DNA of 64,000 nt. Origin: Campylorhamphus procurvoides (taxonomy: Eukaryota; Chordata; Aves; Passeriformes; Dendrocolaptidae). The stretch covers positions 248,001 through 312,000 of the forward strand of contig WBMV01001910.1 of NCBI GenBank assembly GCA_013396655.1, in the 5' to 3' direction. Shown piece by piece: positions 12,669 through 24,171 of the stretch. The notes under the pieces were generated by a model. That model saw only the letters and a program-made list of their open reading frames with translations, made no database searches and was not told the origin of the DNA. Position numbers and translations under genes: made by a program. Position 1 is the first letter of the stretch. The number at the start of each line of letters is the position of its first letter.

Positions 12669-15035
12669 CTGCACTCAGAACACAAGGGCACAGTTTTTAG
12701 GAACTGTGATTCAAAAAGGGGGATCGTGAAAAAATTGATGTCACACACAACTAAAGCCACCACAGAGATATTTCGTCCCATGGTCACAGAATCACGTGCC
12801 CCCATCCACCTCCTGAGCCAAACCCCAGCTCTTCCAGGCTCAGTGCAGTACTAAGCCTATCCACAGAGTGGTTCCAATCCAACCAAAATGGGAAATCCTT
12901 TCCCAGCACAGATTCTGCTAACTTGAAAAAGAATTTGATTTCACAGGGGCAGCAGCCACGGTTCTGAGAGAGTGGGATTCACCAGAATGAACGTGTCCAT
13001 CATTTCCTCTATTAGAGATTTCCATTATGCTCAGCCTCTCATTTATCCTTGCCAGAATACAGATCACCAACACATGCAGATAATTTAGCACGACATAACT
13101 CCTCTGTGAAGACTCAACAGGTTGGATGTGGGAGCTCCTGACCTCATTATTATCCACGTGTCATTTACTGTTCTGCCTGAAGTCTAATTGTTGAATGATC
13201 AAATTTGTTAAGAACAAAAGNAGTCAGTCATTTGATTAAGATTAGCACAGGAAGCAAAAACAGCTCTCAGGCATTTTAAATTCTGCAGTCTACATGGCTT
13301 CACAGAGTCACAAATCCAATGTGACATTTACTGCAACACACACCGAGAAGAGCAAACTGGAAAAGAAAGAAAAATCAATGCTTCTTTAAAAGAAGTTACC
13401 AGCTAATTTAGAAACATAAAACTCTATAAAACACCTGCGCTATTGTATTAACAATGATTGAAGTATTTGGTTGGACACCAAAATCATTCTGACCTAAATA
13501 AGCCATATATCATCATATTACTTGGTGAAACAGAACACCTAAATGTTTGCATACTTTGTTCGAAAAACCCAAGCAACACAGAAAAGTTCTTCTCAGTGCA
13601 ATGTGAATTTCAATTCCTTTTACTAACTTGTGTATCTAACCTTGGGCACATATTATTCTAAACCTGTTTGCACTTCATAAACTGAGCATCTGCCAGTTAC
13701 AATTAACTCTTCTTTTATTGTTATGGAGGGAACAAAAGATGAAACCTCAAGGCTGGAAGCCTCTTAAAACTGTACACAAATCCTTGTGGAGGTAGGATGA
13801 GGGGGTTTTTTCTGGGTTGGATTTAAGGAAATCTAACTGGCTGCAGGTGCTGCTAGAAATGCTGGATAACATTTCATATAGCAGGTAGATTATAGATTTC
13901 ATGAGGGAAGACAGAAAAGAAGAGCAAGAAAGTGCAGGAACATCTTTCTGGCTTCAGGAGCAATAACAGAGGTTCAAACTCCTGCTCTAATCCTGGCTCA
14001 GTCCAAAAAACAAGGTATTAAGCTCTTGAAAGAAGAACATTCCAAAATCTGAAGCAGATGCAGATGTTCATCAGGTCCTTTTTTACACAAAAAAATCCAC
14101 ACCTGAGTGACCAAACCTGAACAAGCTGAGTCTCACTGTTTGTCAAAGACAACCACAGAGACACAGAAGCTTGAGCTGTGACCTGAGCCACGAGGGCAGC
14201 AACCTTCAGAAAGCTCCCTAATTACAGGAGCTCATAACTTTGCTGCTGCTCTGGTAAGATCTGCAACGGCAGAGTGGTCTACTCCCTTTGACATCAATGA
14301 TTCAAAAGGGGCTTTTATTTCATAGCATTTTGTAGCTACCAGTGGAAAAAATGAAAGGAAAGTCATGCAATCAACCAGCGTTCTAAAGAAAAACAAACGA
14401 ACATCTGCTTATACCATTCAGCCTTTAAAAGCACAGACAATTTTAATAAAAGCAATTTGGATATCCAAGATACCTTAGTGAAGAAAAGACTGTCAGAGAA
14501 ACAAGCCAACACTTAGCAACCAAAATACAAATATATCAAGGTGTTCCTTTCTTTATGCTCTTTATCTTTAAATGTAAATAGGAACAGTGATTTTTTCCTT
14601 GAAATATCCTACCACTAGCTAGATAAAAAAACATCTGCTTTGGGAGGAAATCAATGTTTTGCAATTGAAATCATGCTATTTATATTTACCTCTTAGCTGT
14701 GAAAATCAGACTGCCAAGCACAAAAGGCGTACTGAATCACCATTAATATGCATGCAACCAGAAATGGATAGTGAAATGCAGTAGGAGTGGGCATAATTCA
14801 CTGTATTCTGATCAAACAGGTGCCAGTTTTTGAGATGTGGAAATTCATTCTAAACTATCACTTCAAAACACTACAGTCTACTATATTTAGATCTCTGGAG
14901 TACTCTGACAGCTAAGTTAAATTCTGAAAAGCATACGAAAATGCCTGAAAAACACTCATCACTGCAAATACAGACAGTTTTATTCTGCAGATCCAAGAGG
15001 AGGTAAGTTATCTATTTCCCTTATTGTTTCAGTGC
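12669..15035. other. Upstream intron-like DNA, no gene seen
   Basis: A+T-rich unique sequence 5' of the INPP4B start exon. It contains one ambiguous base at 13,221. No recognised transposon, RNA gene or convincing exon is visible, and its reading frames are all short. Confidence 0.6.
13221..13221. other. Ambiguous base N
   Basis: A single N interrupts otherwise continuous sequence (acaaaag-N-agtcag). It most likely reflects an unresolved polymorphism or consensus ambiguity, not a scaffold gap. Confidence 0.95.
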
Positions 15036-15375
15036 ATAGAATCACAGAATGGTTTGGGTTGGAAGGGACCTTAAAGATCATCTCGTTCCAACCCCCCTGC
15101 CATGGGCAGAGACACCTCCCACTATCCCAGGTTGCTTAAAGCCCCATCCAACCTGGCCTTGGACACTTCCAGGGGTGGAGCAGCCTCAGCTTCTCTGGGC
15201 AGCCTGTGCCAGTGCTGCACCACCCTCACAGGAAAGCTTTTCTTCCTAATATCTAATCTCAACTTGCCCTCTTTCACTTTGAAGCCATTCCCCCTTGCCC
15301 TACCCCTACATGCCCTTGTAAAAAGTCCCTCTCCAGCTCTCTTGTAGATCCCCCTTTAGGTACTAAAAAGTTAAT
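15036..15375 (-). mobile_element. CR1 LINE, 5'-truncated, about 340 bp
   Basis: Starts on the plus strand with 'atagaatcacagaatggttt' and 'gggttggaagggacc', the reverse complement of the CR1 3' terminus. It continues through the reverse complement of the ORF2 C-terminal region (ccatgggcagagacacctcc; ccaacctggccttggacac; cttctctgggcagcctgtgcc). It stops near 'ctttaggtac', a typical 5' truncation. Similarity to the remembered consensus is high, so it is a comparatively young copy. ORFs across it on the plus strand are shadows. Confidence 0.95.
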
Positions 15376-18300
15376 GTGCAAAAGCTTGACATGCCAGAAG
15401 AAACACAAGGTGAAAAATACACCCTGGCAAAACAGTCTGTTGCAGTAAAGCAGCACACAGCTTTAATGATATAATAAAGACTATAATCTCTTTGCTCCTC
15501 TCTCTCAGATAGTTGTTGACTATTGTTTTAAATCAGCTGCATACAGTAAACCCTAGGAACTTCAGACACTTAATTCCAAGTTTCAGTAGTGAGGCAAAAC
15601 TTAGCCGATATGAGTCTTTCTGAATATTAAATTAACGGACCCACAAATATAATGAAGGCCTCAAATGAACAGCAGACATATCAGAAGAATTATATAAATA
15701 ATTAAACAAAGAATTATTACTACATGGTCAATTAAATTATTGCATTAAATTTTAATATTTAAATAAATAATATATATTAATTCATAAAAATATAAGTGAT
15801 AAACCTAAATGCAGTAGTATTTCAAAAGCGCTTTATAATTAAGAAGTTACTGCAGAAAATACATCCTTTGTTATGGTGTTATTGCTAACAGGAGTTACCA
15901 TGAGTAAATTTGGGGAAAAAAAGCCTAAATTTTGAGAACATTTACCTGCAGACTTCAACAAAACCAGGGCTTTATCTGGTATGCATTCCTAGTTCTACCC
16001 TTGTGATATCATTTTTTAATAAGATGATGTGTAGGATTTAAGAACACACAATATTAAGAAGATTTTTCCATCTGCTTATGAAATCTGCCGGAGCAGAACT
16101 GTAATTCTCATCTTCGTGCTGGACAACCCCAAGTTTCAAGTTTTGGTGTTTGCTCCATCCTCCTCAGATAACTCTTCCTTCTTCCCATTATTTCATAACA
16201 AAACTTAAATTTTCCAAGTATTTCAATTTAACAATAGCAATTGCTTCATTTTGCTCTAAGTGCTTTGATATTTCAGTTGTTTTTAAACATGAAAACAGAT
16301 TTCTTGTTAAAAATACCTCGACAATGTAGTTCTTGGTTTTTCAAGTGTACTTTACTGTAGCTTTAACCAGACACCTGGGTTTCTGTGAATTCAGAAATAA
16401 TGGAGTCACCAAACAAAGTTTAGGCAGTTATTGGAGCTGACTCTTGTCTTCCAAAAGACTGCAGTTTAATGGAATGGCTTTCAAAATTAAAACATAATAA
16501 AACAAAGCAAACACAATTCCAAGAGTAGGGGGAAAACACTCTGGTTTTACAGCTTTTTCAATTGTTCATAATCTTTTTTTCTTAATAAGTCTTTAATTGT
16601 TTATCTTACTAAATGTGTAAAAGTGACAGGAAGATTGATACTCCTTGGCTTGTTTTATTTTCCTTCATGAGAGTTATAACATCCTGTTGAACAGAGCAAA
16701 AAAGAAATTGCTGGGATAATTAACAAAAATGCACAAAGTCCATGGTCAATGCCCAGGATGACAGCCTGGACTTTTTTTAAGAAGATGACTATTTTCCCTC
16801 TTATGCCAATATGCAAAGTAATAGAGTTCAAAAAGGTGAAAGGTTGTCCATCTCTTTCCACACACACCAGCAAAAAAGTAATTCTCAGTTGCTAGCTCAG
16901 CAGAGGAAAATGTTAAGAATATCAGTGAGTCACTGGCATTCTAAAATATAAAGCACCATCAGAGCTAACTACCATATGCTGTAACAAAAGTAGAATGGGA
17001 GCTTTGATACATAAATTATATCCGCAGGATATTTCTAATACAGACATCAGAGGCTTTTAATTCACCAAGCTGTCTGAATTCTATATGCTGATGCATTTCA
17101 TGTTCGAATTAGTAGTGATGAAATCATCCCATGGTTTCTCATGATGCTATGTTAATCTTCCTTTGGAAGTTAAATTTTCAATCAAAGATAAAGAATTTAA
17201 TTAAAATTTTTATCTTCGGTGATTTTTTTTTTAACTTTGCAATGCTGGAATGAACTTATATAAGTTACCACTATAATCTCCATTTAGGTCCCCACAGAAC
17301 CTCTCCAAGAGCCTGAATATTTGAAATTAATATAGCGAGGTACCCCAGCTTGACTCCTGCAATCCAATACTTCGTTTCTTTTAATACCTGTCAGCTTTCA
17401 CACATGCCCCACTGATTCTCCTCTTTCCTTTAGTAGCACACCTATGCTGGAAGCAATGGAAACACACAAATATGTGAATACCACATGGTATCTCAAGATC
17501 CCTGAACAGAGACACTGTAGCACTCGCCCAAAGCACCAAGTGTGGCCTCTGCAAAGCAGCAGGCTGCTTTTGTTGTAAGGGAAGCAGAGCATCTCTCTGG
17601 CTGGACCATCAACCTGCATTAAAAAAGGCAGGATGCAGAGATCTCGATTCTCTGTGTACATCTGCAAGAGGAACCTTGGCATTTGCCTCAGTTACTCCAT
17701 CCCTAAAACACAGAGTGATACTGACCTGCATTTCCAAGCCACTATTACTGAAACAGAAAGCTCTGGTTAAGTGGCTTCCATACTACAAATGGCAAAAGGG
17801 AATGCCTGCTGTCTTAAGGATATTCCCACATACAGGCCTTATTTCCCCCCCCCCCCATACACTGCAATATGTTTTAGATGACTGTGACCTTGTATCACAA
17901 GCTGCCTTCTTCCTCTAGTCCTTCCCTCCCTCCTTCCCAGCCCTCCCCTGGATCTTACAGCTTTCACCAAAGGACCACACACAGTCATGCAATTAATGCA
18001 GCCTTTAAGGATCTTTTCCTCAAAGACAAAGAGATTTACAGATGAAGGGAAGGCAGTCCTTGCATGCTGTCTCTCACATCTGGGCTCATTTCACCCTGCC
18101 TGTGGCTCTTGGGTGCAATCCCAATTCTGTGTAGTACATAGGAAGGGAAGCAGAGTTCTTTGGTCTCACCCACATGAGGTGGCCAACCTCAGACTGCTCT
18201 TGGGAGCACTTCAAACACCCAGGCACACAGCTCCTATTGCCCTGTGCCAGGGAAACATAACAGTGACCAAAACCCAACAACATTAGCAGGACGTTTTGCT

Positions 18301-18389
18301 CCTGGTTGCCCATCCCTTTGCTCCTCTGCTCAAAGCCTGACTCCTCTGGAAGTGGGTAAAACACACGTAGATGCCTGATGCAGACTTAC
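15376..18389. other. Intron-like or intergenic DNA, no gene seen
   Basis: Contains a strongly A+T-rich block at about 15,650-15,830 (runs of taaat/attaa) and a 12-nt C run at 17,845-17,856. From about 17.4 kb onward the sequence becomes less A+T-rich. No recognisable coding exon or transposon before the LTR. Confidence 0.6.
17845..17856. repeat. Poly(C) run, 12 nt
   Basis: An uninterrupted run of 12 C after 'ttattt'. Rare in an A+T-rich background and likely length-variable; the exact length may also be a sequencing artefact. Confidence 0.95.
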
Positions 18390-18870
18390 TGGGGTGTGCT
18401 GGCCCTGGGCAGCTCCAGCCACTCACCCTGGTGCTCCCTGACTCCCCCTCCTCAACAGGGCTGGGGGAGAAAGGAAGAGGCAGCTCATGGGTCAAGATAA
18501 AGACAGGGAGATCACTGAGCCATTACAATCACGGGCAAAGCAGACTCATCCTCTGGAAAGAATAATATATTGCAAATGAAAAGAGTCCTGAGTAGGGAGA
18601 AACAAACGCTTTTTCACCCTTCCACTTCTCTCTTTTACCAGGCCCAACTTCACCCCTAACTCTTCTGCCTTCCCCACACTCCAAGCCTCATGGAGTTTTG
18701 AGGGCTGGGGGAGGATGATCAGAGCTCCTCTCTGCTTTCCCTGTGCTCTCTCCACAGCTGGCAGGGCAGTACCGCCTCCACTGGGATCTCTCCAGGACAA
18801 GCTTTGCGGGGGTTCCTGAAGCATCTTTTCCCTTCCTTCTGATTTCAGGAGTGAAATCACACCCATTCCA
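18390..18870 (-). mobile_element. Avian endogenous retrovirus LTR fragment (ERVL-type)
   Basis: Read on the plus strand it follows, in order, segments I recognise from a widespread bird LTR (reverse complement of its sense strand). These are 'ggccctgg', 'ctccccctcctcaacaggg', 'gtcaagataaagacagggag', 'cacgggcaaagcagactc' and 'ccaggcccaacttcacccc'. The same family occurs at 46.8 kb. The outer TG end is eroded, no target-site duplication is visible, and the far end is uncertain (about 18,850-18,900). No adjoining retroviral gene is recognisable, so it is best called a solo or truncated LTR. The family name is from memory. Confidence 0.62.
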
Positions 18871-20310
18871 TCAGATCCACCTCACACCGGTGTCTGAGCT
18901 GTCCTGCCAGTGGTGACCACTTCACATGTAAGCCATCAGCCACACGCAGACTGAGAGTTCACCTAATAAATCCTGCTGTTTCCTTCCATGATCCCCTTGG
19001 AAACCTTCTGCACTAGGCTGTTTTGAGAGGACTGCACTTGAAACACTGACAGGATTATCTACTCAGGCTGCCTGACCTCTTCTGCCTTCCCCTCATGTTT
19101 CAGAGCCCACAGCACCCCGAGGTGATCATCAATTCCAGAGTACTGCTAGATGTTGCATGAGAATGTCTTTATTTTCCCCTCCATGTCTACTCCACTGCCC
19201 TTTGTTACTTTCTCTTCCTGAATATCCCAGTTAGTCTCCACTTCTCACTCTTATGACTCCAAGGATTCAGCCCACCACACAGACAATTGGTCAAAGACTT
19301 GCTCCAACCACCCCTTCACTCTTCAAAATTGAACGCCCCAGGCGATTTTCTTCATCTTGCAATATGTCCTTCCCCAGCCACCCCACAAAGTAATCTCACA
19401 GACCACCTCTGCCTCCTTTCTTGGAGCTTCTGCTGTGCCCTGGCACAGCTCTCCTCCACCAGCCCCACAAGGAATTTGACATGGTGAGCAGGTACATCCT
19501 CCCATCCTGCTTCCACCTGAATCCCTTAAAGTCCCAACTACACATTCTATAGCTACTTTTGGCTCCCAATAGCCAATGGATCTATTCCTCTGACAATGCA
19601 CTTAGCTTTTCATGGTCAAAGCCCTCGCTGACAAAAATCTCTCTTCCTAGTTCCTGAGTTTTGCTTTTCTCCCCCGTTTTGTCTTCTGAATTTTATTTTC
19701 TCCTACAGTACATGGATTATTATTTCAGTTCTTTTGGTATTTTATCCTCATTCGGCACACAGTATATCATCTTCATTTGTCTTCAGTTTTGTTCTAATAC
19801 CTCATAATAGTCTGGCTTGCTTTCCCCATCCAACAAATCATCAGCCAGATTATTGTCCTTGTTCTCCAGCAGGGGAGAATTGCCAAGTCAGAAATACATT
19901 TCTCCTCTACCTGTCTGTCCCTTCCTCTCTCTGCTGTTTGGTCGTGCCCCAGGCATTCATCATTTGTTGGCTCTGCTCACCTGAACTTTTCTGTACTGTT
20001 TTCTCCTTTCTCCATCAATATGTTTTTAGAGGTGGGTCAGAATGCCACCCCTACCTCTGGTCATTACTGACCTTCAAAAATTTCATTTTGGCAAATCTGT
20101 CTCTCAGCTGGCAATTTCTGCTCCTCCCTATGCAAGCTTATTCCTTCCTGCACATATTCACAGTCCCTTTTTTCTCCACAGGCAGCCTGAAGTGCTTACT
20201 CAGTATTCATTGTTGTCTACTTGCACAGCTTTTGGGCTTAAAATCTGCCAGTCTGGCTGCCACAGAAACTGTCCTGTTTGCAGGCTTCAAAGCTAATTGA
20301 AAGAGTCCTG
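18871..20310. other. Pyrimidine-rich block of unknown origin
   Basis: About 1.4 kb with marked C+T bias on the plus strand, clearly different from the flanks. It contains the longest open frame of the window (19,734-20,300, plus, about 188 codons, starting only at TTG). The bias depletes stop codons, and the translation is a Ser/Leu/Phe/Pro/Cys-rich string without domain features, so I do not call a gene. It adjoins the LTR and could be ERV-internal sequence, a noncoding exon, or a diverged repeat. None can be shown. Confidence 0.45.
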
Positions 20311-21464
20311 TCAGCAATTACAGCTGCAGTCTGGGTGCAGTTCAGTAGTATTATGCTCAAGCGTTGCAAAAGAAGTGCCAGCAGGGAATTGACATGACTG
20401 TATATACTCATAAAGTTGGTAATTCTGTGAATGAATTGGACTCATTGAGGGCACAATTAGAAGAGCCTCAATTTGAGAGTCAATAGTAAACATTGAGTTC
20501 TTAGAGTCAGGCAAAGCAATGCTTCCAAATCCAGAAAGAAGTCCTTTTTGATGCAGTGCCTCAACACCAGGCACAAAACATACAATTCCATTCCCTATGG
20601 AAGATGCAGGATTTGAGCTATTCCCCAGCACACTACCCAGAAAAGGAGAGAATTCACAATGAATACATTTTAAGTCCTGCCTTTTCAAATGTGGCCAACA
20701 ACTAAGAATCACTTCAGCAGGTGAGGACAAAAGTTAGCATAATTAATGCAGCATTTTCCTTGAAGTGGGTTAGAGGTTTTGGTGAGTATAAAAAAAGATG
20801 ATAGGAAATTGTATTAAACACAAAGGTGGCCATCGACCCCAAAAATGCAGCACAGACTTTTTACCTCTGCTCTTAGACCATCAGAGAGGCAGCAAATGGC
20901 AAATTGATCTAAGGACTTCAAAACTCTGCAGTGGCTTTGAAAAAAAACAAAAAAACACAGCATAAAAAAAAAATTTCTGACACACTGGCTATTTGAGTTA
21001 TTCCTGCAGAGAAAACTCTAAGTCACCATTTTCTCCAAATAAAATCTTTCCCGTAAAACAAGGATTCCAATTTTTATGAAATAGCTATTTTTTCTACTGT
21101 TTTTAACAATTTTATAAATTAAGACCTGATAAGAGGTGATAAAATCAGGAAACTTCTCGTTTAATAGGAAATTTAGCAATGAGTAATCATTGAAGAATAA
21201 AATGATTGGCTATGCATCAGCCTAAATATAAATCCCACATTGTACAATATCCCTGAGAAAACAGAATCTCAAACTTCTATTTATTGTCAGAGAAAGAAGA
21301 CGACATAACTTTCATTTGATTTTAGAAAAACAATAACAGGATACATTTTAGCTAAGTTTTTAGCAAAGTTTCAATGCCTGGGTGGTTGGGGGTTTTTGTT
21401 GTCATTTTTGTAATCAGAAATATAACATTCACATTGAAAACACACTGAGCTATGTCTTACTCAC

Positions 21465-21549
21465 TGAGAACTATTGAAACATCTGGTTTGCTCCTGAACT
21501 CCACGACCCAGCAGCGCTCCAGGATTACCACTTCCGAGGCATCAGAACT
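21465..21549 (-). other. Candidate leader or alternative exon upstream of INPP4B
   Basis: On the minus strand an 85-nt segment lies between a strong acceptor (tttctctcccag) and a strong donor (gtgagtaag). It is visibly richer in G+C and CpG than its surroundings. One frame is open: it reads SSDASEVVILERCWVVEFRS and then KPDVSIVL. The segment ends in phase 1 with an A, the same phase and base as INPP4B coding exon 1, so splicing to exon 2 would keep the exon 2 frame. It has no in-frame ATG; an out-of-frame ATG opens a six-codon uORF (MPRKW-stop). The simplest reading is an untranslated INPP4B leader exon. I do not recognise the translation, and splice signals alone do not prove use. Confidence 0.4.
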
Positions 21550-24096
21550 CTGGGAGAGAAAGATGACAAGCCATTAGGATTTGGAACCTGACTGGGAACA
21601 TCTTGTGTTTGGCTCTTCACAGCTGATGCAACACATAGATATACAGACAACAAAACATAATAGTCACTAGGCAGATGGATATAGGCATTATTTAATTACT
21701 GATCTGTGCCATCCTACTTTAGCTCAACGAGTTATAAAAGGAATAAACTGTTAGTAAAGACCAGGCAGGAAACTTCAAAAAGTAACTCAGTAGATTTTTG
21801 AGGGGTTTTTATACTTCAAGTATTCAAAAGTTTAGATGTCAGCTCATTCCTAAGCAAGCCAGGCAAGCCCAACTCATTCAAACTTTCATATTTACTAATA
21901 AGGCTGAATCAAATGCCAGATTCTATTCAAAGAGTAGGATATTTTGAAGTGAACAAGATAACATGCAATCTCACAGAGGGCATTTCTCTTCAATTTTTAT
22001 TTGAAAGGGATTTCTTTATCATCACTTGAAATTTCGAGTATGGTCTCTGGCTATGCAATTCAAATGACATTAAGTGATATGGACCTATTGCAGAGTGCAA
22101 TAGGATACGAATTACCACTATCATTTTTGTGAGTTCTTTGCAGAGAAGATGCAGACTCTTCTAGTTTAGTAAGTGTGACTCATTTTGCAGAAGAGTGAAG
22201 CGATCAATCACTCCCTCAGAATGAATCTTTTTTCCCCTTAAAACTTTCATTATCCATTTTTTATCCCTAACATCTGGTAACAAATAACCCTCAGAACATG
22301 CACCCAATGCATTCCCATCATTTCAGGTTCCCACCGCTAATGTCACACAGCTCATTCTCTCCTTCAGGGAGATTCTGCAGGGATTAATGTAAATTCTTAT
22401 TTGAACATTCCTTCCTCAGGTGGTATTTTATTCCAAGTGATCCTAAAGATGAAATTTTTTTCATATTGTAGAGCAATTTTCCCAAAAGCCTGATCTTTAG
22501 TTTCACATACCTGACACTTAATGAATGACTTGATAAAACAATTCATATTTATAACACCTGCCTAATATGCACAAGTTGTCTTGCCTACCCCTTGCTCTGA
22601 ATTTACACTGTGTTATTTGGTGTGCCAGAAGCAAACTCTTTGCCAAGTTTCACGTTCATTTTCAAGTGGATGTCTTGATCCTGCATTTTGTCACAGAAGG
22701 ACCCTTTACTTACCTAGAAATACCACTTACTTTCATGAACAAGAGTGAAAATTTCATACAGCCAGACTGCAGGACTGACTAGTAACACAACACATAACAC
22801 TTCACGAAGTCTAACAATGACTTCCTTAAGAATGTCTATATTTATTCCCTTTCACCTTTTACCACTTACTAAACAAATACTCCAAGCCCAGTTATCAAAG
22901 AACAAATCAACATCCAAAGGCAACAAGAGGTTAAAACAAAACTGAGGAACATGAAAAAAAGCACATCAAAATATGCCAGAAGTCAAGAGAACAGCTGTAA
23001 TAGACTAAGAAAAAGCAATCAGACTTATTTAGAAACCACTTGTAAATTGATTTCTTTGAAATATTATTTAGGCTGGGCTGGTCCAAAAGGCATGTATTGT
23101 CATGTAGAATAAAAAAAGAAATCAGTTGGTTTAGCTTTTGCTTTTTTTTTTTAAAAGAGAGAAAAGGAGAACGTGAGTTTTGGGAGAAATGAGAAATGCA
23201 AGAGCTACTTTGAGAACTTTTCATTTATAGAATCCAAGAAGTCAAGCATACGTGGTAACCCGGAGGCAACTCTCAGGTGCTATCAAGTGAGGTATCCTTT
23301 GATGTTCTACCAAGGGAAGCAAAATACAAGTTTTTATAAGCAACAGCCCAAGTCAGCTTGGGAAAATAGGCAAAAACAGTCCAAAAACCAAACAGGAGAA
23401 TAATTTGGAAGTGTTCTCCTCCCTCAGCAATGATGCTGATAATTATTTCCGTTCTTTAAATTTCAAAGCACCAATATACTCTCCCAGAAAAACCTCATTT
23501 GAAAAGTGCATAATGCAGTCTGAAGTTAGTGGCCAAGACTTGAAGACTTGGTGTTTTCTTTTGTATGTGAAAGATATAACACAATTAGCAGGGAATTAGC
23601 AAAAATAGCTTTCAGATAATTAACAAGAATTTGTCTCAGTGCAGTTTGTCTCCCAATGCAGTTGACATACAACAGTGCCTACAAACACAACAGTAAGATT
23701 TCAAGCTGCCCACGTTTTAAGACAGAGGATGCTGCAGTACAAGAGTCTCTTTAGAGATGAGCTGTTCTACTTCCCGCACCAGTGGAAGGTGGAATGGAGC
23801 AGTGCTGCAACTTCAAACGTATCCGAATGCTTTGCCAAGATCCACAATCAAGAACAGTGATCAGAGGGCATGCATTTACTTTTTCTGTACGTGAGAGGGA
23901 ACAAGAAGGGAAACAAGAAAAAGTGATGAAAGAGCATAGGGCTGCCAGAAAATAAAGCACATCTTGCTGCAAAACAAAACCTGACACAAACCTGAAGAAA
24001 AAGACCTTCTGGATTACTATTATGGCAGACTTTTCATCATTTAGATGAGCTATGCTATGCTCTGTCACACAAAAAGCTAACAAGAAATTTACTTAC

Positions 24097-24171
24097 AAAT
24101 GAAATGACAAAACTGTAATCAAGGAAACCATTATGCTTATCTGAGAGAGGATCATCTTTGTTTTTCAATAC
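24097..24171 (-). other. Second candidate leader exon
   Basis: A 75-nt minus-strand segment between an AG acceptor (gattacttcag) and a consensus donor (gtaagtaaat). One frame is open throughout (VLKNKDDPLSDKHNGFLDYS then FVISF) with phase 0 at both ends, so it joins without shift to the candidate at 21,549. The polypyrimidine tract is weak and an open frame of 25 codons is not rare by chance. Could be an untranslated leader exon or spurious. Confidence 0.27.

Noticed and set aside
19734..20300. 188-codon plus-strand open frame, the longest in the window
   Set aside because: Starts at TTG, lies in a pyrimidine-rich block where stops are depleted, and has no domain, signal peptide with a Met, or recognisable family. 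About one such frame is expected by chance in 64 kb.
20311..20730. 139-codon minus-strand frame
   Set aside because: Starts at TTG, no splice context or recognised motif; several frames of this length are expected by chance.
22084..22104. Perfect 9-bp hairpin with 3-nt loop; similar ones at 43,544-43,567, 10,070-10,089 and 8,480-8,500
   Set aside because: A few perfect 8-9 bp hairpins are expected by chance in 64 kb; none is followed by a T run or lies in a feature that would give it meaning.
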